From Poriferisodalis sp965208925 (GTDB lineage Bacteria; Actinomycetota; Acidimicrobiia; Acidimicrobiales; Poriferisodalaceae): a DNA stretch of 64,000 nucleotides. The DNA lies in NCBI RefSeq assembly GCF_965208925.1, contig NZ_OZ242364.1:496001-560000 (forward strand). The letters are read 5' to 3'. The notes beneath the pieces are model-generated. The model made no database searches and was not told where the DNA came from. It worked only from the letters and a program-made list of their open reading frames with translations. Below, in pieces: positions 16,166-24,786 of the stretch; positions within the stretch are counted from its first letter, which is position 1; each line of letters starts with the position of its first letter. The translations under genes were made by a program, and so were the position numbers.

Positions 16166-16930
16166 TTGAACGAATCACCTCAGCGCAACCGAAACGCTGT
16201 CGAGAAGGTCATCACGCTGGTCGCGGCGAGTCGGATTTCTTGGGAGGACGCGGCGCGTCGAGGAGTCGCCGAGGCAACCAAGACCATCCGCGATCTGTCG
16301 GTGGCGCACGTCGAAGAGCGCGATGTGATGATCGTGGACGGCGAGATCGCCCTCTACCGCATCAAGCTGCGCGTGGCCTTCCGGGTGGACCGGATGCGGC
16401 CCGGCCTGACGCCGGGTGCGCCAGATGTGGAGGTCACGCGCTGGCTCATCGTGGCGAACCAGACCTTGGGCACTGGTGAGGTGGTCGCCGAGATCGATCG
16501 GCTGAACTCCCACGGTCCGTGCGAGTTCCACCTGCTGGTGCCGATGACGCATTCGAAGAGCTACGCACGGGCACGCCGGCTCTCGATGCTTGCGGCAGAC
16601 CCGGTGACGGGCATCCCGTCAGAGCATGTGCCCGCGGCCGACTATCTGGGACCCGACACGCTCGGCATGGAGCAGGCCCAGAAGCGGCTCGACGCCCAGC
16701 TCGCGAAGATCGCCGCGGCGTCGTACGCCGCGACGGGGGAACTCGGCGACCCTGATCCCCTGCGGGCGATCCAGGCGGTGCTGTCGCGTTCCAGCTTCGA
16801 CGGCATCATCCTGTCGACCCTGCCCGCCGGGGCCTCACGTCTGGTGGGTGCCGACCTGCCGTCGCGGGTGCGCCGCCTGACACGGCTGCCGGTCACGTAC
16901 CTGCCCGGCAAGGAGCCCGGCGAGCTGTAG
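16166..16930 (+). CDS. Dodecin domain fused to a universal-stress-like domain
   Basis: Residues about 10-75 are a dodecin-type domain (VEKVITLVAASRISWEDAAR, then TKTIRDLSVAHVEERDV) that matches the neighbouring dodecin position by position, including Val instead of the flavin Trp. Residues about 90-254 (EVTRWLIVANQTLG, CEFHLLVPMTHSK, FDGIILSTLPAGASRL, LPVTYLPG) resemble the actinobacterial UspA-like domain that ends in an IILST-type strand. The fusion suggests a cage displaying a nucleotide- or signal-binding domain. The start is uncertain: TTG 16166 has a weak AACAGG site, and the frame is open back to 16049 without a better start. It is followed 21 bp later by the CMD gene. Confidence 0.75.
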   Translation: MNESPQRNRNAVEKVITLVAASRISWEDAARRGVAEATKTIRDLSVAHVEERDVMIVDGEIALYRIKLRVAFRVDRMRPGLTPGAPDVEVTRWLIVANQTLGTGEVVAEIDRLNSHGPCEFHLLVPMTHSKSYARARRLSMLAADPVTGIPSEHVPAADYLGPDTLGMEQAQKRLDAQLAKIAAASYAATGELGDPDPLRAIQAVLSRSSFDGIILSTLPAGASRLVGADLPSRVRRLTRLPVTYLPGKEPGEL

Positions 16931-16951
16931 TCGCGTTGCCAGGGGGGAGAC

Positions 16952-17782
16952 ATGGCAGAAACTGGATCACGCACGCACGCCGAGCGGCAGGCCGCCGCAC
17001 TCGAGGTGTTCGAACGCTTCACCAACGGACAGATCGACCCGGAGCGCGGGCGTCGAGGGATGATCAGGCGCCACGGGGCGCTGGGCACGTTCGCCTTCGA
17101 CGTGGTGATGGGCGACGTGTGGTCGCGGCCGCAGCTGTCGCGGCGGGATCGCAGCCTGATCGTGATCACCGTGCTGGCCACCATCGGCTCGACCGAGGAG
17201 CTGTCGCTGCACACCGAGGTCGGGCTGAACCACGGGCTGACACGCACCGAGATCGAAGAGATCCTGATCCAGGTGGCCGCCTACGCCGGGTTCCCGATGG
17301 CGATGGCTGCGTCCCGGGTGGTGGACGAGCGGTTCCGCACGCTCGATGGGGTGGATCGGCTAGGCGAGCGTTCGGGCGCCGCCGAACTCGACGATGACGA
17401 GCGGGAGCGACGCGCCGCTGAGGTGCGTGGAACGCTCACCGCCGGCCGTGCATCCAGCGATCCGTCCGAGGACATGGAGCGCCTGGTCGAGCATCTGGGC
17501 GAGGTCGGGCGCATCGCCTACCACTGGGCGTTCGGCGACCTGTGGTCTCGGGAAGAGCTCTCGCGGCGCGATCGCAGCATCGTGGTCATCGCCATCCTGA
17601 CCGTGCTGAGCCGTGTCGACGAGCTGGCCTTCCACGTGCCGGCAGGCCTCAACCACGGCCTGTCCCGCACCGAGATCGAAGAGATCATGGTGCAGATGAC
17701 CATCTACGGCGGCATCCCCCGCGCCGTCGAGGGCTACCAAGCCATGAAGAGGGCCTTCACGAAGATTGATGCCCGCGGCTGA
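16952..17782 (+). CDS. Tandem carboxymuconolactone decarboxylase (CMD) family protein
   Basis: Two CMD/AhpD-like modules of about 130 aa: LSRRDRSLIVITVLATIGST, then HTEVGLNHGLTRTEIEEILI, and again LSRRDRSIVVIAILTVLSRV with GLNHGLSRTEIEEIMVQM. The CxxC of AhpD peroxidases is absent, so a gamma-carboxymuconolactone decarboxylase-like or unknown lyase role fits better than peroxide reduction. Start ATG 16952 has a G-rich ribosome site (GGGGGGA). Length 276 aa is normal for the duplicated form. It probably shares a transcript with the dodecin-Usp gene. A CCGCGG hairpin overlaps its stop codon. Confidence 0.88.
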   Translation: MAETGSRTHAERQAAALEVFERFTNGQIDPERGRRGMIRRHGALGTFAFDVVMGDVWSRPQLSRRDRSLIVITVLATIGSTEELSLHTEVGLNHGLTRTEIEEILIQVAAYAGFPMAMAASRVVDERFRTLDGVDRLGERSGAAELDDDERERRAAEVRGTLTAGRASSDPSEDMERLVEHLGEVGRIAYHWAFGDLWSREELSRRDRSIVVIAILTVLSRVDELAFHVPAGLNHGLSRTEIEEIMVQMTIYGGIPRAVEGYQAMKRAFTKIDARG

Positions 17783-17820
17783 CACCGCGGCGAGATGGAC
17801 GCCCGCAACGGACGCCAGCT

Positions 17821-18603
17821 CTAGAAGGTACCGAAGCGGGCTTGGGCGTCCTCGCTGGTGATGGACCGGGCTGACGCGTCGCCGTCGAACTCCGACAGAT
17901 CGCCGAGCCGGGTGAGCTGCGCGTAGCCGCGCAGCTGGTGCTTGGCCATCTGCACCGACAGCGACGGCAGGTCGAGCAGGCGCGCCACCCAGCGCTCGAC
18001 GGCCGCATCCAGTTCCTCTTCGCCTTCGCACACCTCGTGCGCCAGACCCCATTCGACGGCGGTGTGCCCGTTGACGCGTTCGCTGGTCATGACGAACTGG
18101 CGGGCGCGCGACATGCCCATCTCGGCAATCAGCCGGGGCGTCGCGCCCCACGGCAGCGGCACGCCCAGCTCCACCTCGGGCACGTACCAGAGCGCGTCCG
18201 CGGTGGTGACCCTGAAGTCGCAGCTCGTGGCGAAGCAGTTCCCGCCGCCGATGGCGTGGCCGTGCACCCGCGCAATGGTGACCGCCTCGCAGTCCTCGAT
18301 GGCGCGCGCCGCCCTGCGGCCGAGCTGGTTGATATAGCGGGCCTCGCGGTCATTCGCCGCAGCGGGCGGGCCTTCCTTGCGGTCCGCGCCGGCACAGAAC
18401 GACTTCCCCCGCCCGCCCAACACCGCCACCCGGAACTGGGTTTGCCCGTTCAGTGCCGAGAACAAGTCCCCCACCTCACGGATCATCAACTGGTTGTGCG
18501 CATTGCGGGACTCAGGCCGGTTCAGCCACACCCGAAGCGTCTCCCCATCAGGCTCCAGCTCAATCGTCTCCAACGAAGGCAGCTCAAACGACAACAAGCT
18601 CAT
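17821..18603 (-). CDS. Enoyl-CoA hydratase/isomerase family protein
   Basis: A 260-aa crotonase. LNRPESRNAHNQLMIREV and FCAGADRKEG give the CoA-binding start and first oxyanion loop, and HAIGGGNCFATSCDFRV the second. At the first catalytic position Cys/Phe replaces Glu, while the second Glu (VPEVELGVPLPWG) is kept. This resembles enoyl-CoA isomerases or other crotonases more than a hydratase. ATG 18603 has AAGGA at good spacing; ATG 18612 is the alternative. It is divergent from the epoxide hydrolase, with about 76 bp between starts. It converges with the CMD gene over a 38-bp gap. Confidence 0.85.
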   Translation of the reverse strand: MSLLSFELPSLETIELEPDGETLRVWLNRPESRNAHNQLMIREVGDLFSALNGQTQFRVAVLGGRGKSFCAGADRKEGPPAAANDREARYINQLGRRAARAIEDCEAVTIARVHGHAIGGGNCFATSCDFRVTTADALWYVPEVELGVPLPWGATPRLIAEMGMSRARQFVMTSERVNGHTAVEWGLAHEVCEGEEELDAAVERWVARLLDLPSLSVQMAKHQLRGYAQLTRLGDLSEFDGDASARSITSEDAQARFGTF

Positions 18604-18679
18604 GCCACCCATCCTTGCCCACGGCCGATCCTGCCGCATCGAATGCAAGCTCGGCCAGCAGCGACATTCGCGGGCCAGA

Positions 18680-19708
18680 ATGTCGGCCATGAGCGACAGC
18701 AGTGGCACTACTACACCTGACCTATCTGGCGTGAAGCACCACGACGTGGATGCGCTGGGGACGCGGATTCATGTGGCCGAGCTGGGCGAGGGGCCGTTGG
18801 TGCTGTTCGTCCACGGATTTCCCGAGTCGTGGTACTCGTGGCGCTACCAGCTCCCCGCCGTCGCCGAGGCCGGGTACCGCGCCGTTGCCATCGACGTGCG
18901 CGGCTACGGCCGTTCCGCTGCGCCCACCGCCGTCGACGACTACCGCATGGTGCGCCACGTCGCCGACAACGTCGGCGTGGTGCGGGCTCTCGGTGAGAAC
19001 TCTGCGATCATCGTCGGCCACGACTGGGGCGCGCCGATCGCCTGGAGCTCAGCGCTGCTGCGGCCCAGCATCTTCACTGCGCTCGCCCTCGTCAGCGTTC
19101 CGTACAACGCCCGCAGCGACTTCAAGCCCAGCGCCGCTTTCCGCATGATGGGCGGCGACAAGGAGTTCTACATCGAGTACTTCCAGGAGCCCGGACGCGC
19201 CGAAGCCGAGATGGAGGTCGACCTTCCCCACTGGCTGCTGGGCATGTACTTCTCCGCCGCCGGCGACGGTGTGCGGGCCCGGCAAGCATCGGGTGACTCA
19301 TCGGGCGGAGGCTTCGGCGTGGCACCCGGCGGCAAGCTGTCGGACAACTTCATCTGGCCTGAAGAAGGCACCTGGCCCCACTGGATGTCCGAGGCCGATT
19401 TTGCCTACTACACCTCGGAGTTCACCCGCACCGGCATGTCAGGCGGGCTGAACCGCTACCGCAACGTGGACCGCGACTGGGAGGACATGGCAGCGTTCGA
19501 TAACGCAGCCATCACACAACCCAGCCTGTTCGTGGGCGGCGAGGTCGACGGGCCGACGGTGTGGGGCGCAGGGTCGATCGCCAAGTTTCCCGAGACCATG
19601 CCCAACCTGGCCAAGTCGGTGATCCTGGGCGGCATCGGCCACTGGGTCCAGCAGGAAGCAGCCGACGAGTTCAACGCGGAACTGCTGGATTTCCTCAGAG
19701 CGCTCTAG
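18680..19708 (+). CDS. Alpha/beta hydrolase, epoxide-hydrolase type
   Basis: Probable soluble epoxide hydrolase. HGFPESWYSWRYQLP is the oxyanion-hole HGxP motif. VGHDWGAP supplies the nucleophile Asp115. GGIGHWVQQE holds the catalytic His. A cap domain lies between about residues 150 and 270 with Tyr-rich segments (FAYYTSEF) that may give the ring-opening tyrosines. 342 aa from ATG 18680; ATG 18689 is equally possible, as neither has a clear ribosome site. It converges with an MFS gene. Confidence 0.85.
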   Translation: MSAMSDSSGTTTPDLSGVKHHDVDALGTRIHVAELGEGPLVLFVHGFPESWYSWRYQLPAVAEAGYRAVAIDVRGYGRSAAPTAVDDYRMVRHVADNVGVVRALGENSAIIVGHDWGAPIAWSSALLRPSIFTALALVSVPYNARSDFKPSAAFRMMGGDKEFYIEYFQEPGRAEAEMEVDLPHWLLGMYFSAAGDGVRARQASGDSSGGGFGVAPGGKLSDNFIWPEEGTWPHWMSEADFAYYTSEFTRTGMSGGLNRYRNVDRDWEDMAAFDNAAITQPSLFVGGEVDGPTVWGAGSIAKFPETMPNLAKSVILGGIGHWVQQEAADEFNAELLDFLRAL

Positions 19709-19728
19709 CGCGTCGCCGCGACACCCGC

Positions 19729-19812
19729 CGCAGCCAGCCGGCGCGGGCAGCACGCCGCTCGGCGAACTGCCGCTCGAAGAACCCGAACCCGTCGCAGCTA
19801 GCCGGCGCGGGT
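19729..19812 (-). repeat. Direct repeat of the MFS gene's stop-codon region
   Basis: A 25-bp minus-strand segment beginning CCCGCGCCGGCTAGCTGCG at the end of the MFS gene, including its TAG, recurs 65 bp downstream with two substitutions. One of them turns the TAG into TGG. The whole lies between convergent genes. Confidence 0.65.
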
Positions 19813-21363
19813 GGCGCGGCGGGTGGCAAACAGCGGCGCCATGTACCCGAATGCCGCCACGACCGCTCCGAAGAGGAACGTCGTCTGCAGGCGGCTGATC
19901 GACGGGCTGTCTCCCGCGAATGCCAGCATCGACTGGATGCCGGTGATGATGCCGATCCACATGACGGTCTGGTTCATGCCGTTCGCGACGCCCAGGTCCT
20001 TGTCGTCCACAGAGTTCGCGACCAGCACCTGATACGCCGGCGAGCCGAAGCCGGCGGAAACGCCGGAGAGCACCAACCCCACCATCACCAGCGCGAGCCC
20101 CCAACCCGCTGGGTCGGCACCGATGGCAAACGCCACCATCGAGCCGATCATCGCCGAGGTGCCGAATAGCATCGGAACCCGGGCGCCGATCTTGGTCACG
20201 AGCGTGCCGCCGAACGGTGACGCCAGGGCGAAGGCTCCCGGCCGGGGAACCATCAGCAGCGCTGCCACACCGACGGAGTACCCGTACCCGTCCTGAAGCA
20301 AGAACGTCGGCACGATGATGAACGCCCCCATGTAGGCGAACTGGTTGCACGCTGCGGACACGAGCGGCAGCGTGAAGCTGGGGCGCCGGAACAGTCGCAG
20401 ATCAAGCAACGGCGACGCAGCACGGCGCTCCCAGAGCGCGAACAGCACGAAGCACGCCACCGCGCCGCCGACCATCAGCATCAGCGTCTGGTCGCTGAGC
20501 AGCGACATACCAGACCGGGTCAGCGTGGGTATCCGGGTGATCGCCCACAGGACCAGCAGCGTGCCTCCGCCCAGCAGCAGGGCGCCGAGCACGTCGATGG
20601 AGACTCGGGCGCCTCGCGGGATCGGCTTCACGATGAACACAGCCATCACGGTGCCCAGCAGCCCGATGAGGCCGAAGAGCAGGAAGATGCCGCGCCAGCC
20701 GAAGACGTTGAGCATCGGTCCGCCGGCAACGACACCGATCGTGGGCGCACCGGTCATGGCGAATTGGAACCAGCCCACGGCACGGGCGCGCTCGGCCGGA
20801 CCGAACGCATGCATCAGCAGCGCCATCCCCGACGGCATCAGCATCCCGCCGCACAACCCGAACACGACTCGCACAGCGATGAACGTGCCGATATCGGGCA
20901 CCCAGTAGTTGACGATCATCATGGCCGTCATGCCGATCATGCCGATCATGAACATCCGGCGATGGCCGTAGATGTCGCCGAGCTTGCCGCCCGCAGGTGT
21001 CGACACGGCCATCGCCAGCATCAGGCCGGTCATCACCCAGCCAGCCGTCGGGACGCTCGTGTCCAAGTCTTCCGCGATGGTTCCCAGCGCCGCGCTGACC
21101 AGCGTCATCAGCGAACCGAAGCCGAGAACGGCGAAACCGATGACTACCAGCAAGATCCACCGGTAGCGAGTCCCCTGCGGCGGCCCGACATCTGCTGTCG
21201 GCGGCGCTGCGGGGGGCAGCGGCGGGCGCGGGGCGAGGTGTGCCACCGATGCGGCGAGTGGCCGGCCGGCCGCATCGAGAATCTGCGGGACGACCGTGAA
21301 GACCGATGGCCGCCTTGCAGTCAGCCGCGCTTGCGCGCGCACGCTCCGTCCTGCGGGCTTCAC
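19798..21363 (-). CDS. MFS transporter, DHA2 (EmrB/QacA) family
   Basis: Proton-driven multidrug or metabolite exporter with about 14 membrane spans. Signature A is visible as GGKLGDIYGHRRMFMIG, and the motif-C-like segment GAPTIGVVAGGPMLN follows. Length 521 aa is normal for DHA2. The first about 65 residues are Pro/Ala/Arg-rich and may be over-extended: the start GTG 21363 has no obvious ribosome site, and a GTG near residue 40 (VAHLAPRPP) would also leave all spans intact. It is the last gene of a minus-strand run (SDR, ADH) and may export a product of those dehydrogenases. Substrate unknown. Confidence 0.85.
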   Translation of the reverse strand: MKPAGRSVRAQARLTARRPSVFTVVPQILDAAGRPLAASVAHLAPRPPLPPAAPPTADVGPPQGTRYRWILLVVIGFAVLGFGSLMTLVSAALGTIAEDLDTSVPTAGWVMTGLMLAMAVSTPAGGKLGDIYGHRRMFMIGMIGMTAMMIVNYWVPDIGTFIAVRVVFGLCGGMLMPSGMALLMHAFGPAERARAVGWFQFAMTGAPTIGVVAGGPMLNVFGWRGIFLLFGLIGLLGTVMAVFIVKPIPRGARVSIDVLGALLLGGGTLLVLWAITRIPTLTRSGMSLLSDQTLMLMVGGAVACFVLFALWERRAASPLLDLRLFRRPSFTLPLVSAACNQFAYMGAFIIVPTFLLQDGYGYSVGVAALLMVPRPGAFALASPFGGTLVTKIGARVPMLFGTSAMIGSMVAFAIGADPAGWGLALVMVGLVLSGVSAGFGSPAYQVLVANSVDDKDLGVANGMNQTVMWIGIITGIQSMLAFAGDSPSISRLQTTFLFGAVVAAFGYMAPLFATRRATRAG

Positions 21364-21501
21364 GTGCTCAAGACCGACGGGGCGGCGCTTCGGGCGAGCG
21401 TTCCGCTCGTGGTGTCGCGGTCGGAGTCACGGGCTCAGTAAACGCCCTCTTGCTCCGTTTGCCTCAGCGTCGCCACACCTGGCGGCGACGTGCACGAGAG
21501 C

Positions 21502-22326
21502 TCAGCGGGTGAGGTGCCCGTCGTCGAGCATGGCATCGGCCTGGTAGCGGGCGATCTTGCCCATCTCGGGATGGGTCAGCACCCAGAAGCGATCGGTGCG
21601 GACAGCATCCAGCACCATCGGCCCCACGTCGGCGGGGTCCATGCCCTCGGCCAGATAGCCCTTGAGCATGTCCCAGAACTTTTCGCCCTGATCGGTACGC
21701 ACGTGGTGCGCAGCATCTTCGGGGTCACGATTGCGCTGGCTGTACACGATGTTGGTGTTGATCGGCCCCGGGCACAGCACCGAGGCATGCACCGGCGAGT
21801 TGCGCAGCCGCAGATCTCGCTCCAGCGTGGCCATCAGCGCCACGACACCGTGCTTGGACACGTTGTACGCACCCAGCGAGGCGCCGCCGTACAGCCCGGC
21901 CACCGACGCAGTCGAGTTGATGTGGCCCTCGCCAGTCGCCTCGATGATCGGCAGGAATACGTGGCAGCCGTAGATCGGCCCCCACAGGTTGATGTCGAGC
22001 GTCCAGCGCCAGTCCTCGAGCGACATGTCGCCTACCGGACCGGGAATGCCGACGCCGGCGTTGTTGCACAGCACGTGCACGCTTCCGAACTGCGCCACGG
22101 CAGCCTCGGCGAGCGCCTCGATCTGCGCCAGTTGCGATACGTCGGTGCGTACCGCGATGGCTTCCGCGCCGGTCGCACGCACCTCCGCTGCGGCGTCGTT
22201 CAGCGGCGCTTCCTCGATGTCGGCCAGCACCACTTTCATGCCCGCCGCGGCGAACGTGTCTGCCATGGCACGGCCCATGCCGCTCGCTGCGCCTGTCACC
22301 ACGGCGACTCTGCCCTCGACTTCCAT
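21502..22326 (-). CDS. Short-chain dehydrogenase/reductase
   Basis: Classical SDR of 274 aa. TGAASGMGRA is the TGxxxGxG cofactor motif, NNAG the stabilising strand, a Ser lies in STASVAGLYG, and YNVSKHG is the catalytic YxxxK. PGPINTNI follows. Cofactor preference is suggested by ADIEE after the second strand (acidic residue, so NAD). ATG 22326 follows GAGGGG. It lies 59 bp after the zinc alcohol dehydrogenase and before an exporter on the same strand. Substrate unknown, probably a secondary alcohol or ketone. Confidence 0.9.
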   Translation of the reverse strand: MEVEGRVAVVTGAASGMGRAMADTFAAAGMKVVLADIEEAPLNDAAAEVRATGAEAIAVRTDVSQLAQIEALAEAAVAQFGSVHVLCNNAGVGIPGPVGDMSLEDWRWTLDINLWGPIYGCHVFLPIIEATGEGHINSTASVAGLYGGASLGAYNVSKHGVVALMATLERDLRLRNSPVHASVLCPGPINTNIVYSQRNRDPEDAAHHVRTDQGEKFWDMLKGYLAEGMDPADVGPMVLDAVRTDRFWVLTHPEMGKIARYQADAMLDDGHLTR

Positions 22327-22385
22327 GGCCCCTCACTTGCTGGTTGTTGGCTTTTTTCGACCGGAGCGCCTGAGACGCGGACCGG

Positions 22386-23477
22386 TTAGTCGAAGTCGAT
22401 GACGGTGCGAGTGCCGACGCGCTGACGCATCTGCTCGTAGCCGACGTTGATGTCCTCCAGCGGCATATGCGCCGAGATCATCTCGTCGAGCATCAAGCGG
22501 CCGTCGAGATACATGTCGACGTAGCGGGGCATGTCCACCCGGAAGGCGTTCGAGCCCATCATCGAGCCCTGCAGCCGCTTCTCGAGCATGAACACCTCGT
22601 AGCCCGTGATCTCGATCTTCTCGCCGAACGGCATCATGCCCACGATGACCGTGGTGCCGCCGGGCCGCGACGACGACCACGCCTGCTCGCAGGTCTGCTT
22701 CAGCCCGATGCACTCGAAGGCGTAGTCCACGCCGCCGCCGGTCAGCTCCTTGATGGCCTCGACCGGATCGCCTTCAGAAGCGTTGACCGTGTCGGTGGCA
22801 CCCACCTGGCGGGCCGTTTCCAGCTTGGAGTCCTCGACATCCACCGAGATGACCCGGCCGGCCCCGGCAATGCGTGCACCCTGCACAGCCGACAGGCCGA
22901 TGCCACCGGCGCCGTACACGGCCACAGTCGCGCCGGGCTCGATGCGAGCCGTCTTGAATACTGCACCCAGTCCCGTAGTCACACCGCAGCCGATGAGTGC
23001 CGCACGGTCGAGCGGCATGTCGTCGCGGATCTTCACGACAGCGTTCTGGTGGATCAGCATCTCCTCGGCGAATCCGCCGAGACGGGCGAACTGGCCCACC
23101 TCGGTGCCGTCTGGCTTAGCCAGCCGTGGTGAGGCACCGGTCGGCCGAGCGACGGCAGCGGGATTGGCGCAGATGTTCGGGCGACCGGTCAGGCAGCGCT
23201 CGCAGTGGCCGCAGAAGACCGACAGGCAGCTGATGACGTGGTCGCCCGGCTTCACGTACGACACGTTGTCGCCGACTGCTTCGACCACGCCGGCACTCTC
23301 ATGACCCATCACAGCGGGGAGCTGGTACGGCCAGTGGGCATCCATGAAGTGCAGGTCGCTGTGGCACAGGCCCGCGTGCACCACCCGCAACAGGACCTCG
23401 TCGGGAGCGGGCGCATCGACCGAGATGTCCTCGATGTCGAGTTCGCCCGGAATCTCGTTGAGCACTGCAGCCTTCAT
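22386..23477 (-). CDS. Zinc-dependent alcohol dehydrogenase (MDR family, class III-like)
   Basis: A 363-aa medium-chain dehydrogenase. Catalytic zinc ligands are in GLCHSD and GHES. The structural zinc site reads CGHCERCLTGRPNIC. The Rossmann motif is YGAGGIGLSAVQG, followed by ISVDVEDSKLE with an Asp that favours NAD. The substrate is probably a primary alcohol or aldehyde. Start ATG 23477 is preceded by GGGAGGGGAG at good distance; the open frame upstream is not needed. Its position between an MFS exporter and an SDR suggests a small oxidation operon. Confidence 0.9.
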   Translation of the reverse strand: MKAAVLNEIPGELDIEDISVDAPAPDEVLLRVVHAGLCHSDLHFMDAHWPYQLPAVMGHESAGVVEAVGDNVSYVKPGDHVISCLSVFCGHCERCLTGRPNICANPAAVARPTGASPRLAKPDGTEVGQFARLGGFAEEMLIHQNAVVKIRDDMPLDRAALIGCGVTTGLGAVFKTARIEPGATVAVYGAGGIGLSAVQGARIAGAGRVISVDVEDSKLETARQVGATDTVNASEGDPVEAIKELTGGGVDYAFECIGLKQTCEQAWSSSRPGGTTVIVGMMPFGEKIEITGYEVFMLEKRLQGSMMGSNAFRVDMPRYVDMYLDGRLMLDEMISAHMPLEDINVGYEQMRQRVGTRTVIDFD

Positions 23478-23571
23478 GATCGGCTCCCCTCCCGTCACGC
23501 GCATCGGCGCCTGACTTCGCCGCAGCGTAGCGAACCCGCCACAGGCCGCTCGGACCGCTGCCGTTGCAGGC

Positions 23572-24786
23572 TCAGCGGGCCGGATGCCCGCGTCGCACCA
23601 CCTCGGGCCGGCAGACCAGCCAGAGCGTGAGCGCCACAAATCCCAGCGACGCCATGACGATGACCGCCGTGCGCGGCCCGAGGGCCTGCGCGACCTCGCC
23701 GAGGAGGTACGTGCCGATCGGCAATGCCCCGATGGCCATCGACAGCAGGCCCATGGCCCGCCCGCGCATCTGCTCGGGCACCACCGTGAGCACCAGCGTG
23801 GATTGGGTGGCCGCGAACAGGCCGCTGCCGCAGCTGGCGAGATACAGCGTCACGACGGCGAAGGGCACATTGGGCGACAGGGCCCAGACGATGAGCATCG
23901 CCATCGTGACGAAGACGCCGCTGACGTAGAGAATCCCCCAGCGGCGGGCGCTGGCCACCGAGGTGATGAACGAGCTGGTGATCATGCCGAAGCCCGTCAT
24001 CGAACCGATCAGCCCGATCTGTGATGCCGTCGCGTCGACCTCCTTGCCGATGAGCTGCACCGCTGGGAAGTAGGCGAACATGAAGAAATTGGCCATCACG
24101 GTGACGCCCAGGATGCTGAGCAGCCCGCGATTGGTCCGTGCCAATCGCAGACCCGCCCGCATCTCGGCGCCGACCGACGAGCGCGACTCCTCGGCCGTTA
24201 CCCGGGGCACCTTCGGCACCCACATCAGCAGCACCAAGGCGACGCACAGCACCCCGCCGATGCCCAAGAACGCGGTCCCCACACCTGCTCGGCCGGTAAT
24301 GACGCCTCCGAGCAGTTGGCCCGCAGCCAAACCCGACGCGAGCGCCATCGTCTCCCACGCCATGGCTCCGCCGATCCGCTGCTGCCCGACGATGTCCAGC
24401 AGCAGCGCTCGCCGGCTCGTCATGTCGACCACCCAGCCGACGCCTGCGAACAGCAGGAACGGGTACAGCAGCCACAGGCCGAGCTGCCCCGCACGCTCAG
24501 CGAGTCCGACGATGACGGCAAGCGGGATCAGCAGCGCCGTCTGCCAGCGCACCGTGCGGCGCCGGTCGAATCGGTCGGAGATGACGCCGCCCAAGGCACC
24601 GCCCAGCAGCAGCGGCGCCCACATGACGGTGCCCGTGAGCTGCACCAGTCGCGGCGAACCGGTGACCACGTTGACGTGGTACCCGGCCAGGAACGCGATG
24701 GCCCAGCGACTCCAGTGCCAGCACAGTCCGCTCAGCCAGAGCGGCAGGAAGCCCTTGGCCGAGAAAGGACCTCGACGGTCGGTCAA
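23572..24786 (-). CDS. MFS transporter, DHA3/EntS-like
   Basis: A 404-aa, 12-span major facilitator. GGALGGVISDRFDRRRTVRW is a clear motif A between spans 2 and 3, and MRGRAMGLLSMAIGALPIGT lies in the second half. The subfamily resembles siderophore or macrolide exporters. The TTG start at 24786 overlaps the TGA of the molybdopterin oxidoreductase (TTGA), so translation is coupled. That link suggests the exporter serves the product or substrate of the oxidoreductase, but nothing in the sequence names it. Confidence 0.85.
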   Translation of the reverse strand: MTDRRGPFSAKGFLPLWLSGLCWHWSRWAIAFLAGYHVNVVTGSPRLVQLTGTVMWAPLLLGGALGGVISDRFDRRRTVRWQTALLIPLAVIVGLAERAGQLGLWLLYPFLLFAGVGWVVDMTSRRALLLDIVGQQRIGGAMAWETMALASGLAAGQLLGGVITGRAGVGTAFLGIGGVLCVALVLLMWVPKVPRVTAEESRSSVGAEMRAGLRLARTNRGLLSILGVTVMANFFMFAYFPAVQLIGKEVDATASQIGLIGSMTGFGMITSSFITSVASARRWGILYVSGVFVTMAMLIVWALSPNVPFAVVTLYLASCGSGLFAATQSTLVLTVVPEQMRGRAMGLLSMAIGALPIGTYLLGEVAQALGPRTAVIVMASLGFVALTLWLVCRPEVVRRGHPAR

